A stretch of DNA of 64,000 bases from Enterococcus timonensis. Lineage in GTDB: Bacteria > Bacillota > Bacilli > Lactobacillales > Enterococcaceae. Location: NCBI RefSeq assembly GCF_900104595.1, contig NZ_FNVY01000003.1:248001-312000 (forward strand). The letters are read 5' to 3'. Both the position numbers and the translations under genes were made by a program. The notes under the pieces were generated by a model. It was given only the letters and a program-made list of their open reading frames with translations. It was not told the DNA's origin and ran no database searches. This document shows, piece after piece, positions 24,387 through 33,285 of the stretch (position 1 is the stretch's first letter; each line of letters starts with the position of its first letter).

Positions 24387-25039
24387 AAGTAAGTAATTTA
24401 TATACATTATTAACAAAACTAGGAAGTCTGTTTATTTTAAATCTCTTGTTTTTAATCAGCAATTTACCACTTTTTATCCTCTTTTTACTGATTCCTTTTT
24501 CGTTAGAACATATTTTATTCTTTTTTTTAGCTTCACTAACATTAGGCCCTAGCATTACTGCATTACAAGCTACAGTGGGGCGGTATTTGCGAGAGCAAGA
24601 TTGGACTATTTGGAAAACATACTTCAACGATTATCGGCAAAATTTCCGCCAAGCCTTTTTACTTGGTCTGATTTTTCTCACTTTATTTACCGTGATTTTT
24701 GTGGATATACTATTCCATTTGGAAAAAGGAAATGGAATTATGATGTTAGGAATGGGCCTTTTATTAATTTTGGTCATGATGGTTTACTTGGGACAAAGTG
24801 CAGTTTTAGGCCGTTTTGAAATGAAGTTTATCAATTTAATGAAAATTGCACCTTATATAATGTATCGTCATTTTCCACGACTATTTTTAAGTGCTTCAAG
24901 TTTAATGATTCTTCTAGCTGCCTTATATTATCTACCTAGTATTGCAGTTCTAGTGGGTTTTGCCCTTTGTGGTTATCTAATGATGAAAGAGTTGAACAAG
25001 ATGTTAAAAAATTTAGCAAAGGAGTTTCAAATCGAATGA
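24383..25039 (+). CDS. YesL-like DUF624 membrane protein
   Basis: A 218-residue membrane protein with about five hydrophobic helices and the DUF624 pattern: an N-terminal LLTKLGSLFILNLLFLISNLP helix, LGPSITALQ, then FFNDYRQNFRQAFLLG-like sequence. YesL homologues are common beside YesM/YesN and LplB-type importers; their role is unknown. It overlaps yesN by 4 bp (ATGA) and the following lipoprotein gene by 4 bp, so all are one translational unit. Confidence 0.85.
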   Translation: MKVSNLYTLLTKLGSLFILNLLFLISNLPLFILFLLIPFSLEHILFFFLASLTLGPSITALQATVGRYLREQDWTIWKTYFNDYRQNFRQAFLLGLIFLTLFTVIFVDILFHLEKGNGIMMLGMGLLLILVMMVYLGQSAVLGRFEMKFINLMKIAPYIMYRHFPRLFLSASSLMILLAALYYLPSIAVLVGFALCGYLMMKELNKMLKNLAKEFQIE

Positions 25040-26274
25040 AAAAATATCTTTTGGTTTTTCTAGCATTCCTTTGTTTAGCAGGTTGCGCGAAAAATAATCA
25101 AAGTGCCGCCTCAGACTCGGAGGTAATTTTGAATACTGAGTCATTAACAAAACTTTCGATTATAAAAAATGGATCGACGATTAATTTACAAAAAGGATCT
25201 AGTTGGGAAGTAGAACAAGTAGCAGATTCTGTAGCAGATTACTTCGTTGAAAAATTAGGTAAAGTCCGAGGCAAGAAAGTATCCGAAGTAAAAGATTATC
25301 AATCCTTGTACTCTGTGAGAACGCCAGAAATTGAAGGCCAAATTTTAAAAAAAGATACAAGCTACTTTTTTAAAAAAGGCCGACAATTTTATGAACTAGC
25401 AAATGTTGCCCCAATTCTTGCAAATTATGATGAAATTCTATTTACTGGTCAGCCAATTCAAAGTGTTATGATGGAAGGCCTCAGTCAAATGACTTTTGAA
25501 CAGGGAACAGATGAAGAGTTTACCTTAGCTAAAGAAAGTAAATTATCCAAAATTGAATCTGCTCCTTTTATTGGAGGCTGGTTTTTAGTTAATCATTATA
25601 CGCAAGATTTTTCTGTGGCTTATGATCAAGGAGAGGAATTACTGATTAATGTTACAAATTTTCGGGGAAAAGTGATTACCGATTCTCTACCAGAAGAAAA
25701 TTTACAGCAACAGTTTTCCATGAATGAGCAGATTTTTAAATTATACCAAGTAGACGGGAAATATTATCTAAAAGATGCTTTAAATCGAGTTTGGCAACTA
25801 CCAGACTATCAAGGGAAACTATTAGAGATGCATCCATTCAACTTAATCGATCGCTTCTTAGCATTGATTATGGCTGATGCATTAGATAAATTAACTATTC
25901 AAACAGAAGATCAAACCTGGAAAATTTCTAGTACACATACTTTAAACGCCGATCAAACGAAAATTCAGTCGGAATTTTTTGTTGGTGATCAAAAAATAAA
26001 TGAAGAATCGTTTAGAAAAGTCTATCAATATATCGGTGTTTTAAGTGCTGATTTTGAATATCAAGGAGAAACTTATCAAAAAGATCCCCAGTATAGTCTC
26101 ACTTATGATTTTACAAGTGAGGGCCAAAGTCAGCAGCGAAACTTAAAATTTTTCCCGCTTACTGACGATGAGGACCGGTTAGCTGTTGAAAAGGACGGTG
26201 TGATTGACTTTATTTGCAATCAAAGTCAAGTAGCAGAAATGATTAAGCAAATACAAACGTTAGTAAAAAAATAA
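25036..26274 (+). CDS. lipoprotein, DUF4340-like
   Basis: A 412-residue predicted lipoprotein. The signal MKKYLLVFLAFLCLAGC ends in a lipobox with Cys17. The mature part shows a short repeating pattern, TKLSIIKNGSTINLQKGSSWEV near residue 45 and DKLTIQTEDQTWKISSTH around 290, resembling the beta-strand plus Trp motif of DUF4340. It lacks the features of sugar-binding proteins. Its place between the sensor genes and the importer suggests an accessory sensing or surface role; this is speculative. It has a 4-bp overlap with the YesL-like gene; the start is set by AAAGGAG at 25019-25025. Confidence 0.7.
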   Translation: MKKYLLVFLAFLCLAGCAKNNQSAASDSEVILNTESLTKLSIIKNGSTINLQKGSSWEVEQVADSVADYFVEKLGKVRGKKVSEVKDYQSLYSVRTPEIEGQILKKDTSYFFKKGRQFYELANVAPILANYDEILFTGQPIQSVMMEGLSQMTFEQGTDEEFTLAKESKLSKIESAPFIGGWFLVNHYTQDFSVAYDQGEELLINVTNFRGKVITDSLPEENLQQQFSMNEQIFKLYQVDGKYYLKDALNRVWQLPDYQGKLLEMHPFNLIDRFLALIMADALDKLTIQTEDQTWKISSTHTLNADQTKIQSEFFVGDQKINEESFRKVYQYIGVLSADFEYQGETYQKDPQYSLTYDFTSEGQSQQRNLKFFPLTDDEDRLAVEKDGVIDFICNQSQVAEMIKQIQTLVKK

Positions 26275-26337
26275 TTTTCAAAGAGCAGGTCTGGCTGATC
26301 TAGCCAAAACTGTTTTTATTTCCAGAAAGAATGAATC

Positions 26338-26437
26338 CGCTACCGTAATTTGACTACTTTTGACTACTTCGACCTCTATTATTTGCGGTAGCGCTATCAG
26401 TTCTAAATGTCTATACTTATACCTGTAAGCGGATTCG
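26338..26437 (+). promoter_or_regulatory. control region of the lplB operon
   Basis: This gap contains, in order, an inverted repeat CGCTACCGTAA (26338-26348) / TTGCGGTAGCG (26383-26393), a perfect tandem repeat of TTGACTACTT (26350-26359 and 26360-26369) between its arms, a TATACT -10 box (26412-26417) without a matching -35, and a cre-like site TGTAAGCGGATTCG (26424-26437) just downstream. This looks like an activator-dependent, catabolite-repressed promoter; the tandem repeat is the best candidate for the YesN-type binding site. Confidence 0.65.
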
Positions 26438-26453
26438 GATAGGAGGAGTTTTT

Positions 26454-27416
26454 ATGGAGAAAGCCGCGCTAACAAATACAGAGCTTGCTCGAAAAAAAGT
26501 ACGTCATAGAAATATCACGTGGAAAAAGATTAAAGATCAAAAAGTTTTAATTTTGATGTCATTGCCGTTAGTAATTTGGTTGTTGGTTTTTGCTTATGCA
26601 CCACTAGTTGGTTGGTTGATGGCTTTTCAAGATTACAAACCAGCGTTAGGATATTTAAAATCTCCATGGGTAGGTTTAAAACATTTTATTGCACTTTTTA
26701 AAGATGATTTATTTTATCAATCCTTAAAAAACACTTTAGGGATGGGCGGCTTAGGAATTACATTTGGGACAGTCAGCTCAATTGCTTTTGCATTATTACT
26801 TAATGAGTTGCGCTTTACTAGATTTAAAAAATTCACCCAAACGGTTTCTTATTTACCTCACTTTGTATCCTGGGTTATTGTGGCTAATATTGTCACTTCT
26901 ATGTTGTCAACTAATGGTATTGTGAATCAAATTCTGATGGCAGTGAATTTTGTTGATGCTCCCATTCAATTTATGAGTGATCCAAGTAAATTTTGGTATA
27001 TCGTTACTTTATCTGATGTTTGGAAAGAAATGGGTTGGAACGCCATTATTTATTTAGCGGCGATGGTAAGTATCGATAAAGAAATGTACGAAGCCGCTGA
27101 AATTGACGGAGCAAATCGTTGGCAAAAAATGACGCGCATTACTTTGCCGTCAATTCGACCAATCATTATGGTTCTGCTGATCATGAGTATCGGAAATTTA
27201 ATTAATATCGGTTTTGAAAAGCAAATGCTTTTAGGCAATAATATTGTAGCTGACAAAGCATTAGTGCTTGATAAATACGCATTGGATTATGGGATTGGGA
27301 TGTTTCGGTATTCATACGGAACAGCCATTGGTATTTTTAAATCCGTAGTTAGTGTGGTTTTAATTTTCACTTTTAATCAGATTGCGAAAAAAACAGGCGA
27401 AGGACAAATTATTTAG
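26454..27416 (+). CDS. ABC sugar importer permease, LplB type
   Basis: A 320-residue permease with six predicted helices. Residues 1-30 are a basic cytoplasmic tail, then VLILMSLPLVIWLLVFAYAP begins the first helix. The coupling (EAA) loop is EAAEIDGANRWQKMTRITLP, which docks the ATPase. The protein matches the LplB/YtcP class of oligosaccharide importers. AGGAGG lies ahead of the ATG. It forms a complex with the next permease and the binding protein; the ATPase is not encoded in this window. Confidence 0.93.
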   Translation: MEKAALTNTELARKKVRHRNITWKKIKDQKVLILMSLPLVIWLLVFAYAPLVGWLMAFQDYKPALGYLKSPWVGLKHFIALFKDDLFYQSLKNTLGMGGLGITFGTVSSIAFALLLNELRFTRFKKFTQTVSYLPHFVSWVIVANIVTSMLSTNGIVNQILMAVNFVDAPIQFMSDPSKFWYIVTLSDVWKEMGWNAIIYLAAMVSIDKEMYEAAEIDGANRWQKMTRITLPSIRPIIMVLLIMSIGNLINIGFEKQMLLGNNIVADKALVLDKYALDYGIGMFRYSYGTAIGIFKSVVSVVLIFTFNQIAKKTGEGQII

Positions 27417-27428
27417 GGGGTGTCAAAA

Positions 27429-28325
27429 ATGAAAAGTAAAAAATATACAAAAACGGATTTTGTCATCGCCTTGTTTATGCTCGCAGTTATTGTCGTTACT
27501 TTATATCCATTTTTAAATGTTCTGGCTGTGTCTTTAAATGAATCTGTGGATACTGCTAAGGGGGGGCTGCATATTTTACCGCGAAAGTTTACTTGGAATA
27601 ACTACGCGGAAATTTTTTCTAACAATTCACAATTGTTAAGGGCGTTTTTTAATTCAGTATTGCGGACGGTACTTGGAACTGCTGCTGGCGTTTTTTGTAC
27701 TAGCGTCATGGCTTATGTATTGAGTCGCCGCGATTTTATTTTTAGAAAGCCAGTTTCTATTTTACTCATTTTAACGATGTATATCAGCGGAGGTCTCATT
27801 CCATCTTATATTTTGATTCGGAACTTAGGCTTGATTAATAACTTTGCGGTTTACATTTTGCCAAGTTTGTTATCGGCATTTAACGTCATCGTCATTCGCT
27901 CATTCATTGACGGACTGCCAGACGCTTTAGAAGAGTCTGCCAAAATAGATGGCGCAAATGATTTTGTAATTTTTTTCAAAATTATTATGCCGTTATGTAT
28001 TCCTGCGATTGCAACAGTAGCCCTGTTCATTGCTGTTGGTCAGTGGAACAGTTGGTTTGATACTTATTTGTATGCCAGAAGTAATCCAAAAATGACGACT
28101 TTGCAATATGAGTTAATGAAAATTCTCGATAATACGTCGCAGTCGGCATCAAGTGTAGCTGGAGCAGGAAGTTCTTTAGAACAAATGCAAAACGCTAAAA
28201 AGACCACACCAGAATCAATTAAAATGGCGATAACAATTATTGCTACTGTGCCTATTTTAATCGTCTATCCTTTTTTACAGAAATATTTTGTTACGGGTTT
28301 AACTCTTGGCGCCGTCAAGAGCTAG
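27429..28325 (+). CDS. ABC sugar importer permease, LplC/YtcP type
   Basis: A 298-residue permease of the MalG/LplC type with six predicted helices and the coupling loop EESAKIDGANDFVIFFKIIMP. It ends with KYFVTGLTLGAVKS, a C-terminus typical of the family. The start is ATG 27429 because AGGGGG ends 8 bp upstream; a GTG at 27420 overlaps that site. It follows lplB by 12 bp. Confidence 0.93.
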   Translation: MKSKKYTKTDFVIALFMLAVIVVTLYPFLNVLAVSLNESVDTAKGGLHILPRKFTWNNYAEIFSNNSQLLRAFFNSVLRTVLGTAAGVFCTSVMAYVLSRRDFIFRKPVSILLILTMYISGGLIPSYILIRNLGLINNFAVYILPSLLSAFNVIVIRSFIDGLPDALEESAKIDGANDFVIFFKIIMPLCIPAIATVALFIAVGQWNSWFDTYLYARSNPKMTTLQYELMKILDNTSQSASSVAGAGSSLEQMQNAKKTTPESIKMAITIIATVPILIVYPFLQKYFVTGLTLGAVKS

Positions 28326-28352
28326 AAAAAATAAAAATTTGGAGGATTGAAA

Positions 28353-30017
28353 ATGAAGAAAAGAAATATGTTAATTGGCGGATTATTATTTGCCACTGTA
28401 TTGATGGGGGCTTGCTCATCAGGATCTGCTGATAACAAGGAAACGACTAAAGAAAGTTCTGGAGGAAAAGAACCAATTACTTTGAGCTTCTTTTCAGCAG
28501 ACTTAACAGAAGATGATAAATTTGATAACCCTGTTGCCAAAGAAATCACTAAAAGAACGGGTGTGACTTTAGAAATATCACATCCAGTCGGCGGCGATGA
28601 ACAAGCTGTGCCTTTGATGATTGCCTCTGGAGATTATCCAGATATGTTATTTGCTAAAGGTGATTTGAACAAATTAATTGAAGCTGGTGGTGCTTTAGCT
28701 TTAGATGATTTGATTGAAGAAAAAGGCGAAAATATTAAAAAATTGTATGAAGGTAATTTAGATCGTTTGAAAAATAGTTTAGAAGATCCTCAAATTTATC
28801 ATCTAGGAACTGGGGGCGTTGAAACTGTTTATAACGCAACTAGTGGGACCTTCCAAATTCAATTAGATGTCTTGAAACAATTAGGATATCCAACGATTCG
28901 CACTTTGGAAGATTTCGAAAGTGCACTAAAAGATTATATTGCTAAAAATCCTGAGATTGACGGTCAAAAAACAGTTGGGATGTCCTTACTTGGTAGTGAT
29001 TGGCGCTGGTTGATTACTGTCGGAAATCCTTCTGGATTTGCAGCTGGATATCAAGATGATGGCCAATGGATTGTAGATTTAGAATCTGGAGAAACAACTT
29101 ATAAATTCCAAGATGAAAAAATTAAAGACTACTTTAAATGGTTGAACCATATGTATGCAGAAGGTTTGATTGACCCAGAATCTTTCACTCAAAAATACGA
29201 TACTTATATTGCTAAACTTTCCGCTGGGAATGTTTTAGCAGTAGCAGACCAAGACTGGGATATTTCCTCAGCTGTAGCTGCACTTAAAGGTGACGGTAAA
29301 AATTGGCGGACATTTGCTCCACTTCCAGTTACTTTATCTGAGGATATTTTATCTCCAAGTACGAAAGATTATGGATTCACCGGAACGACAGGTATTTCCA
29401 TTTCCTCAACTAGCGAACATCCAGAAGAAGCTTTTGAATTCTTAGATTGGATGGCCTCAGAGGAAGCTCAAATTTTGGTTAACTGGGGACTTGAAGGAGT
29501 CAACTACGAAATTAAAGACGGTAAACGGGTAGCAACTGACTTGGATGAAGCCCAAACCGATCCACAATACAAAAATAAAACCGGTATTGGTAGTTATATT
29601 TGGCCTTTCCCACAATGGGGTAACGGAGCTGAAGACTCTACTGGTCAACCAATTGCTCGTGATTCAACAAAAGAATTAAAAGAAGCTACTTATACGGCTG
29701 AAGAAAAAGAAGTATTAAAAGCTTATGATGCACAGCTTTGGGTTGATTTATTCCCAAGCGCTGAAGAACTTGGTGGCACTAAGCACGGCCGGGCTTATGA
29801 AATTGCTATTCCTGCAGACAGTGATCTAACTGTGACGCAACAAAGAGCAGATGATTATACTACTCAAGCCATTACTGACATTATTATCTCTAGCCCAGAT
29901 GATTTTGAAACAAAATGGTCTGCTATGCAAGATGAGTTATCTAAATTAAATATTGAAGATGCTGATAAAGAAATGACAAAATTAGTTCAAGACCGCATGG
30001 AATTGTGGAGTGAATAA
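28353..30017 (+). CDS. ABC sugar-binding lipoprotein, LipO-like
   Basis: A 554-residue extracellular binding lipoprotein. The signal MKKRNMLIGGLLFATVLMGAC carries the lipid-attachment Cys. The mature protein matches family 1 solute-binding proteins, with ITLSFFSADL, VPLMIASGDYPDML and EHPEEAFEFLDWMASEEAQ. The long size (over 500 residues) and partnership with LplB/LplC indicate an oligosaccharide ligand rather than a monosaccharide. GGAGG sets the ATG at 28353. A terminator-like hairpin follows the stop codon. Confidence 0.93.
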   Translation: MKKRNMLIGGLLFATVLMGACSSGSADNKETTKESSGGKEPITLSFFSADLTEDDKFDNPVAKEITKRTGVTLEISHPVGGDEQAVPLMIASGDYPDMLFAKGDLNKLIEAGGALALDDLIEEKGENIKKLYEGNLDRLKNSLEDPQIYHLGTGGVETVYNATSGTFQIQLDVLKQLGYPTIRTLEDFESALKDYIAKNPEIDGQKTVGMSLLGSDWRWLITVGNPSGFAAGYQDDGQWIVDLESGETTYKFQDEKIKDYFKWLNHMYAEGLIDPESFTQKYDTYIAKLSAGNVLAVADQDWDISSAVAALKGDGKNWRTFAPLPVTLSEDILSPSTKDYGFTGTTGISISSTSEHPEEAFEFLDWMASEEAQILVNWGLEGVNYEIKDGKRVATDLDEAQTDPQYKNKTGIGSYIWPFPQWGNGAEDSTGQPIARDSTKELKEATYTAEEKEVLKAYDAQLWVDLFPSAEELGGTKHGRAYEIAIPADSDLTVTQQRADDYTTQAITDIIISSPDDFETKWSAMQDELSKLNIEDADKEMTKLVQDRMELWSE

Positions 30018-30031
30018 TAACTAAAAATTTT

Positions 30032-30064
30032 AAAAAGGGCGAGAAATTTCTCGTCCTTTTTTAT
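30032..30064 (+). terminator. intra-operon terminator after the binding-protein gene
   Basis: AAAGGGCGAGAA pairs with TTCTCGTCCTTT, followed by a T run. Only 20 bp remain to the next start codon, with no room for a new promoter, so downstream genes must rely on read-through. Confidence 0.85.
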
Positions 30065-30083
30065 TACATGATGAGGATAGAAG

Positions 30084-30965
30084 ATGATTTTTTGTTTAGA
30101 TGTAGGGGGCACCTTTATTAAACTAGGCATTTTCGATAAAGAAGGGAATTTTGTTGTCAAAGAAAAATTTCCTACCCCTAAAAATAGTCAAGTGGCATTT
30201 TTTCAAGTAATTAAAGAAAAATTTCAAGAGTATCAAAAAAAATATTTCTTTCAAGGAATCGGCGTTAGTTTTCCTGGTATTTTTGACCCAGCAACTGGAG
30301 AAACTATTTATGCAGGAGCCTTACCCATCTTTAATCAAACAAATCTTTTGAATTTATTTAAAGAAAATGTAGATAACTCAATTCCTATTGTCATTGAAAA
30401 TGATGGGAATTGCGCTGGATACGCTGAATACATGGCTGGAAATGGCCAAAGTGTTTCTGAATTATGCCTAATTACAATAGGTACAGGCATCGGTGGGGCG
30501 TTGATACGTAATGGAGAAATTTTTTACGGACATAAATTTAAAGGTGGAGAACTTGGGATGATGATGATTGATATTGAAAATGGTTATCATACACTTCATG
30601 ATTTGGCGGCCACTAGTTCCTTAGTAAACGGATATCGAAAAACATTTAATATTCCAGAGAGTGTAGAGGTGACTGGAGAAATGATTTTTCAAGATCAGCG
30701 TATTGAGGCCAAAACTGTATTAAAAAAATGGGCGGAGAAAGTTGCGGTGATGATTTTTAATGTAGCGGTTACTTTGTCACCAGATAAAATTTTAATTGGT
30801 GGTGGAATAAGTCAAAATTCCCAATTACTTCCGCTAATTAAAGATGCTTTAGTTCAGAACCCTTTTTGGGAAGATTTTCAAGTTCCAATTGAGCCTTGTC
30901 AGTTCCATAATGATTCGGGCTTGTTGGGTGCTTATTATTTATGTAGAAAGAAGTTGAGCGAATGA
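30084..30965 (+). CDS. ROK-family sugar kinase
   Basis: A 293-residue ROK protein without an N-terminal helix-turn-helix, hence a kinase rather than a repressor. It has the ATP-binding LDVGGTFIKLGIF, the catalytic Asp in IENDGNCAG, GTGIGGALI, and GHKFKGGELG. The CxCGxxGCxE zinc motif seen in many ROK proteins is absent. It probably phosphorylates glucose or another hexose released by the glycosidases. It overlaps the GH31 gene by 4 bp. Confidence 0.88.
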   Translation: MIFCLDVGGTFIKLGIFDKEGNFVVKEKFPTPKNSQVAFFQVIKEKFQEYQKKYFFQGIGVSFPGIFDPATGETIYAGALPIFNQTNLLNLFKENVDNSIPIVIENDGNCAGYAEYMAGNGQSVSELCLITIGTGIGGALIRNGEIFYGHKFKGGELGMMMIDIENGYHTLHDLAATSSLVNGYRKTFNIPESVEVTGEMIFQDQRIEAKTVLKKWAEKVAVMIFNVAVTLSPDKILIGGGISQNSQLLPLIKDALVQNPFWEDFQVPIEPCQFHNDSGLLGAYYLCRKKLSE

Positions 30966-33208
30966 AATTTTCAGATGGTGGCTGGTTAGTAAAAGAAGGA
31001 TATCAAGTTAAATATGCAGTTCATGTATATGAGTCGCAAATAAGCCCAGACAAATTAATTTTGTATTTACCGTACAGTTATATTTCCAATAAAGGGGCAA
31101 CCTTAGATGGTGGACTAATGACTGTGAAAATTTCTAGTCCATTAAAAGATGTAATTGGCATTACGATGGATAATTTTAAAGGTAGTAATCAAAAAATTCC
31201 TCAAATTCCTTTATCCGTTCAAGAAGTAGTTCCAAATATTAGTGAAAATGAGTCGGAGTTAACTTTTCAAACAGGGGATTTAAGAGTTGAAATTACTAAA
31301 GATGAAAATATGACGATGCGTTTTTGGTATAAAAATCATTTTTTAACTGCTAGTAAACCTCGTAGCAAAGCCTACGTTACCGACGCTAATGATTGTTCCT
31401 ATTTAAGTGAGCAGTTAACGTTAGACGTTGGAGAAAACATTTATGGATTGGGCGAACGATTTACAAACTTTGTTAAAAATGGACAAACGGTTGATATTTG
31501 GAATGAAGATGGTGGCACAGGAACGGAGCAAGCCTATAAAAATATTCCTTTTTATTTGAGTAATAAAGGATATGGGATTTATCTTCATACCACAAATAAA
31601 GCAAGTTTTGAAGTCGGCAGTGAAAAAGTTGCGCGGGTTCAATTTAGTGTTCCTGGTGAACATTTAGAATATTATTTGTTCGCGGGAGAAAAATTACCCG
31701 ATGTCTTGAAACGCTATACAGATTTAACAGGAAAACCAGCTTTGCCGCCGATTTGGTCTTTTGGTTTATGGCTGAGCACTTCTTTTTTAACTAGTTATGA
31801 TGAAGAAACAGTCAGTTCATTTGTTGATGGGATGATTGAGCGAGATATTCCTTTAGAAGTATTCCATTTTGATTGTTTATGGATGAAAGAATATGAATGG
31901 TGTAATTTCACTTGGGATGAGCGAACTTTTCCGCAACCAGAAAAAATGTTGGCGCGTTTAAAAGCTAAAGGATTAAAAATTTGTGTTTGGATTAATCCGT
32001 ATATTGGTCAAAAATCACCACTTTTTGCTGAAGGTCATGCACAAGGATATTTTTTAAAACGGCCAAATGGAGATACTTGGCAGTGGGATCGTTGGCAAGC
32101 AGGAATGGCGATTGTTGACTTTACAAATCCAAAAGCTGCGGCTTGGTACACTGGTAAACTAAAAACATTGTTAGATATGGGTGTCGATAGCTTTAAAACA
32201 GATTTTGGCGAACGAATTCCTACTGATGCAGTATATTTTGATGGCAGTGACCCGGTTTATATGCACAATTATTACGCTTATTTATATAATCAAACAGTCT
32301 ATAATTTTTTGGTGGAAGAAAAAGGAGCGAAAGATGCTGTAGTTTTTGCACGAGCAGCTTTTACAGGATCACAAAAATTCCCTGTTCATTGGGGAGGAGA
32401 TTCAACTTCTGATTATCCATCCATGGCTGAATCTTTAAGAGCTGGATTGTCTTTTGGTTTATCAGGATTTGGTTATTGGAGCCATGACATTTCTGGTTTT
32501 GAAGCAGGTGCTACTCCGGATTTATATAAACGGTGGACCCAATTCGGATTATTGTCTTCTCATTCTAGATATCACGGATCTTGGGAGTATAAGGTGCCTT
32601 GGTTATATGGTGAAGAAGCGGTAGATGTCACTCGTAGTTTTACGAAATTAAAATTATCCTTAATGCCTTATTTATATACTCAAGCGGTGAAGACTAGTCA
32701 GACAGGTTTGCCAATGATGAGAGCGATGGTTTTAGACTATACAAATGATCCCACTTGTCAGTCTTTAGATCGGCAATATATGTTAGGAGAAAATCTATTA
32801 GTTGCCCCTATTTTTAATGAAGAAGGATTGGGAGATTTCTATGTACCCCATACTTCAGGAATTTGGACAGATTTTCTTACAGGAAAAACATATTCAAGTG
32901 GTCAATGGTATCAAGAAAAATACGATTACTTCCATTTGCCACTATTGGTAGCACCAAATTCAATTCTCATCGTCGGAAAAGAAAGTCAAAAAGCTGAATA
33001 TGCTTTTAATGAAGGTGTAACCATTCATGTTTATGAATTAGCTGACGAGGGAACGTGCAGCAGCGTGATTTATAATGATGATAAAGAAATCATTGCTGAA
33101 GTTTTAGTAAAACGACATGGTTCAGAGTTTACCGTTGAACAAAAAGGATTTGTTGATGCAAAAATTTTGGTTCATGATCACCAATTAGGAGAATTAAATA
33201 TTTTTTAG
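30962..33208 (+). CDS. GH31 alpha-xylosidase (YicI-like)
   Basis: A 748-residue family 31 glycosidase that closely follows Escherichia coli YicI: FKTDFGERIPTD contains the nucleophile Asp414, and PVHWGGDSTSDYPSMAES contains the acid/base Asp480, each two residues short of the YicI positions. HDISGF and GLLSSHSRYHGS also match. Family members of this type remove alpha-1,6-xylose from isoprimeverose and xyloglucan oligosaccharides. There is no signal peptide, so it is cytoplasmic. This gene is the strongest clue to the substrate of the whole locus. It starts within the end of the kinase gene (ATGA). Confidence 0.92.
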   Translation: MKFSDGGWLVKEGYQVKYAVHVYESQISPDKLILYLPYSYISNKGATLDGGLMTVKISSPLKDVIGITMDNFKGSNQKIPQIPLSVQEVVPNISENESELTFQTGDLRVEITKDENMTMRFWYKNHFLTASKPRSKAYVTDANDCSYLSEQLTLDVGENIYGLGERFTNFVKNGQTVDIWNEDGGTGTEQAYKNIPFYLSNKGYGIYLHTTNKASFEVGSEKVARVQFSVPGEHLEYYLFAGEKLPDVLKRYTDLTGKPALPPIWSFGLWLSTSFLTSYDEETVSSFVDGMIERDIPLEVFHFDCLWMKEYEWCNFTWDERTFPQPEKMLARLKAKGLKICVWINPYIGQKSPLFAEGHAQGYFLKRPNGDTWQWDRWQAGMAIVDFTNPKAAAWYTGKLKTLLDMGVDSFKTDFGERIPTDAVYFDGSDPVYMHNYYAYLYNQTVYNFLVEEKGAKDAVVFARAAFTGSQKFPVHWGGDSTSDYPSMAESLRAGLSFGLSGFGYWSHDISGFEAGATPDLYKRWTQFGLLSSHSRYHGSWEYKVPWLYGEEAVDVTRSFTKLKLSLMPYLYTQAVKTSQTGLPMMRAMVLDYTNDPTCQSLDRQYMLGENLLVAPIFNEEGLGDFYVPHTSGIWTDFLTGKTYSSGQWYQEKYDYFHLPLLVAPNSILIVGKESQKAEYAFNEGVTIHVYELADEGTCSSVIYNDDKEIIAEVLVKRHGSEFTVEQKGFVDAKILVHDHQLGELNIF

Positions 33209-33228
33209 AAAATCATATTGATAAAAGG

Positions 33229-33267
33229 AAAGGCTGATTTTTCTAATATGGAAAAATCAGTCTTTTT
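33229..33267 (+). terminator. intra-operon terminator after GH31
   Basis: AAAGGCTGATTTTTC and GAAAAATCAGTCTTT form a strong stem followed by T residues. The GH36 gene starts 19 bp later, so its transcription depends on read-through. Confidence 0.88.
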
Positions 33268-33285
33268 TAGAAAGGAAATTTTTTT

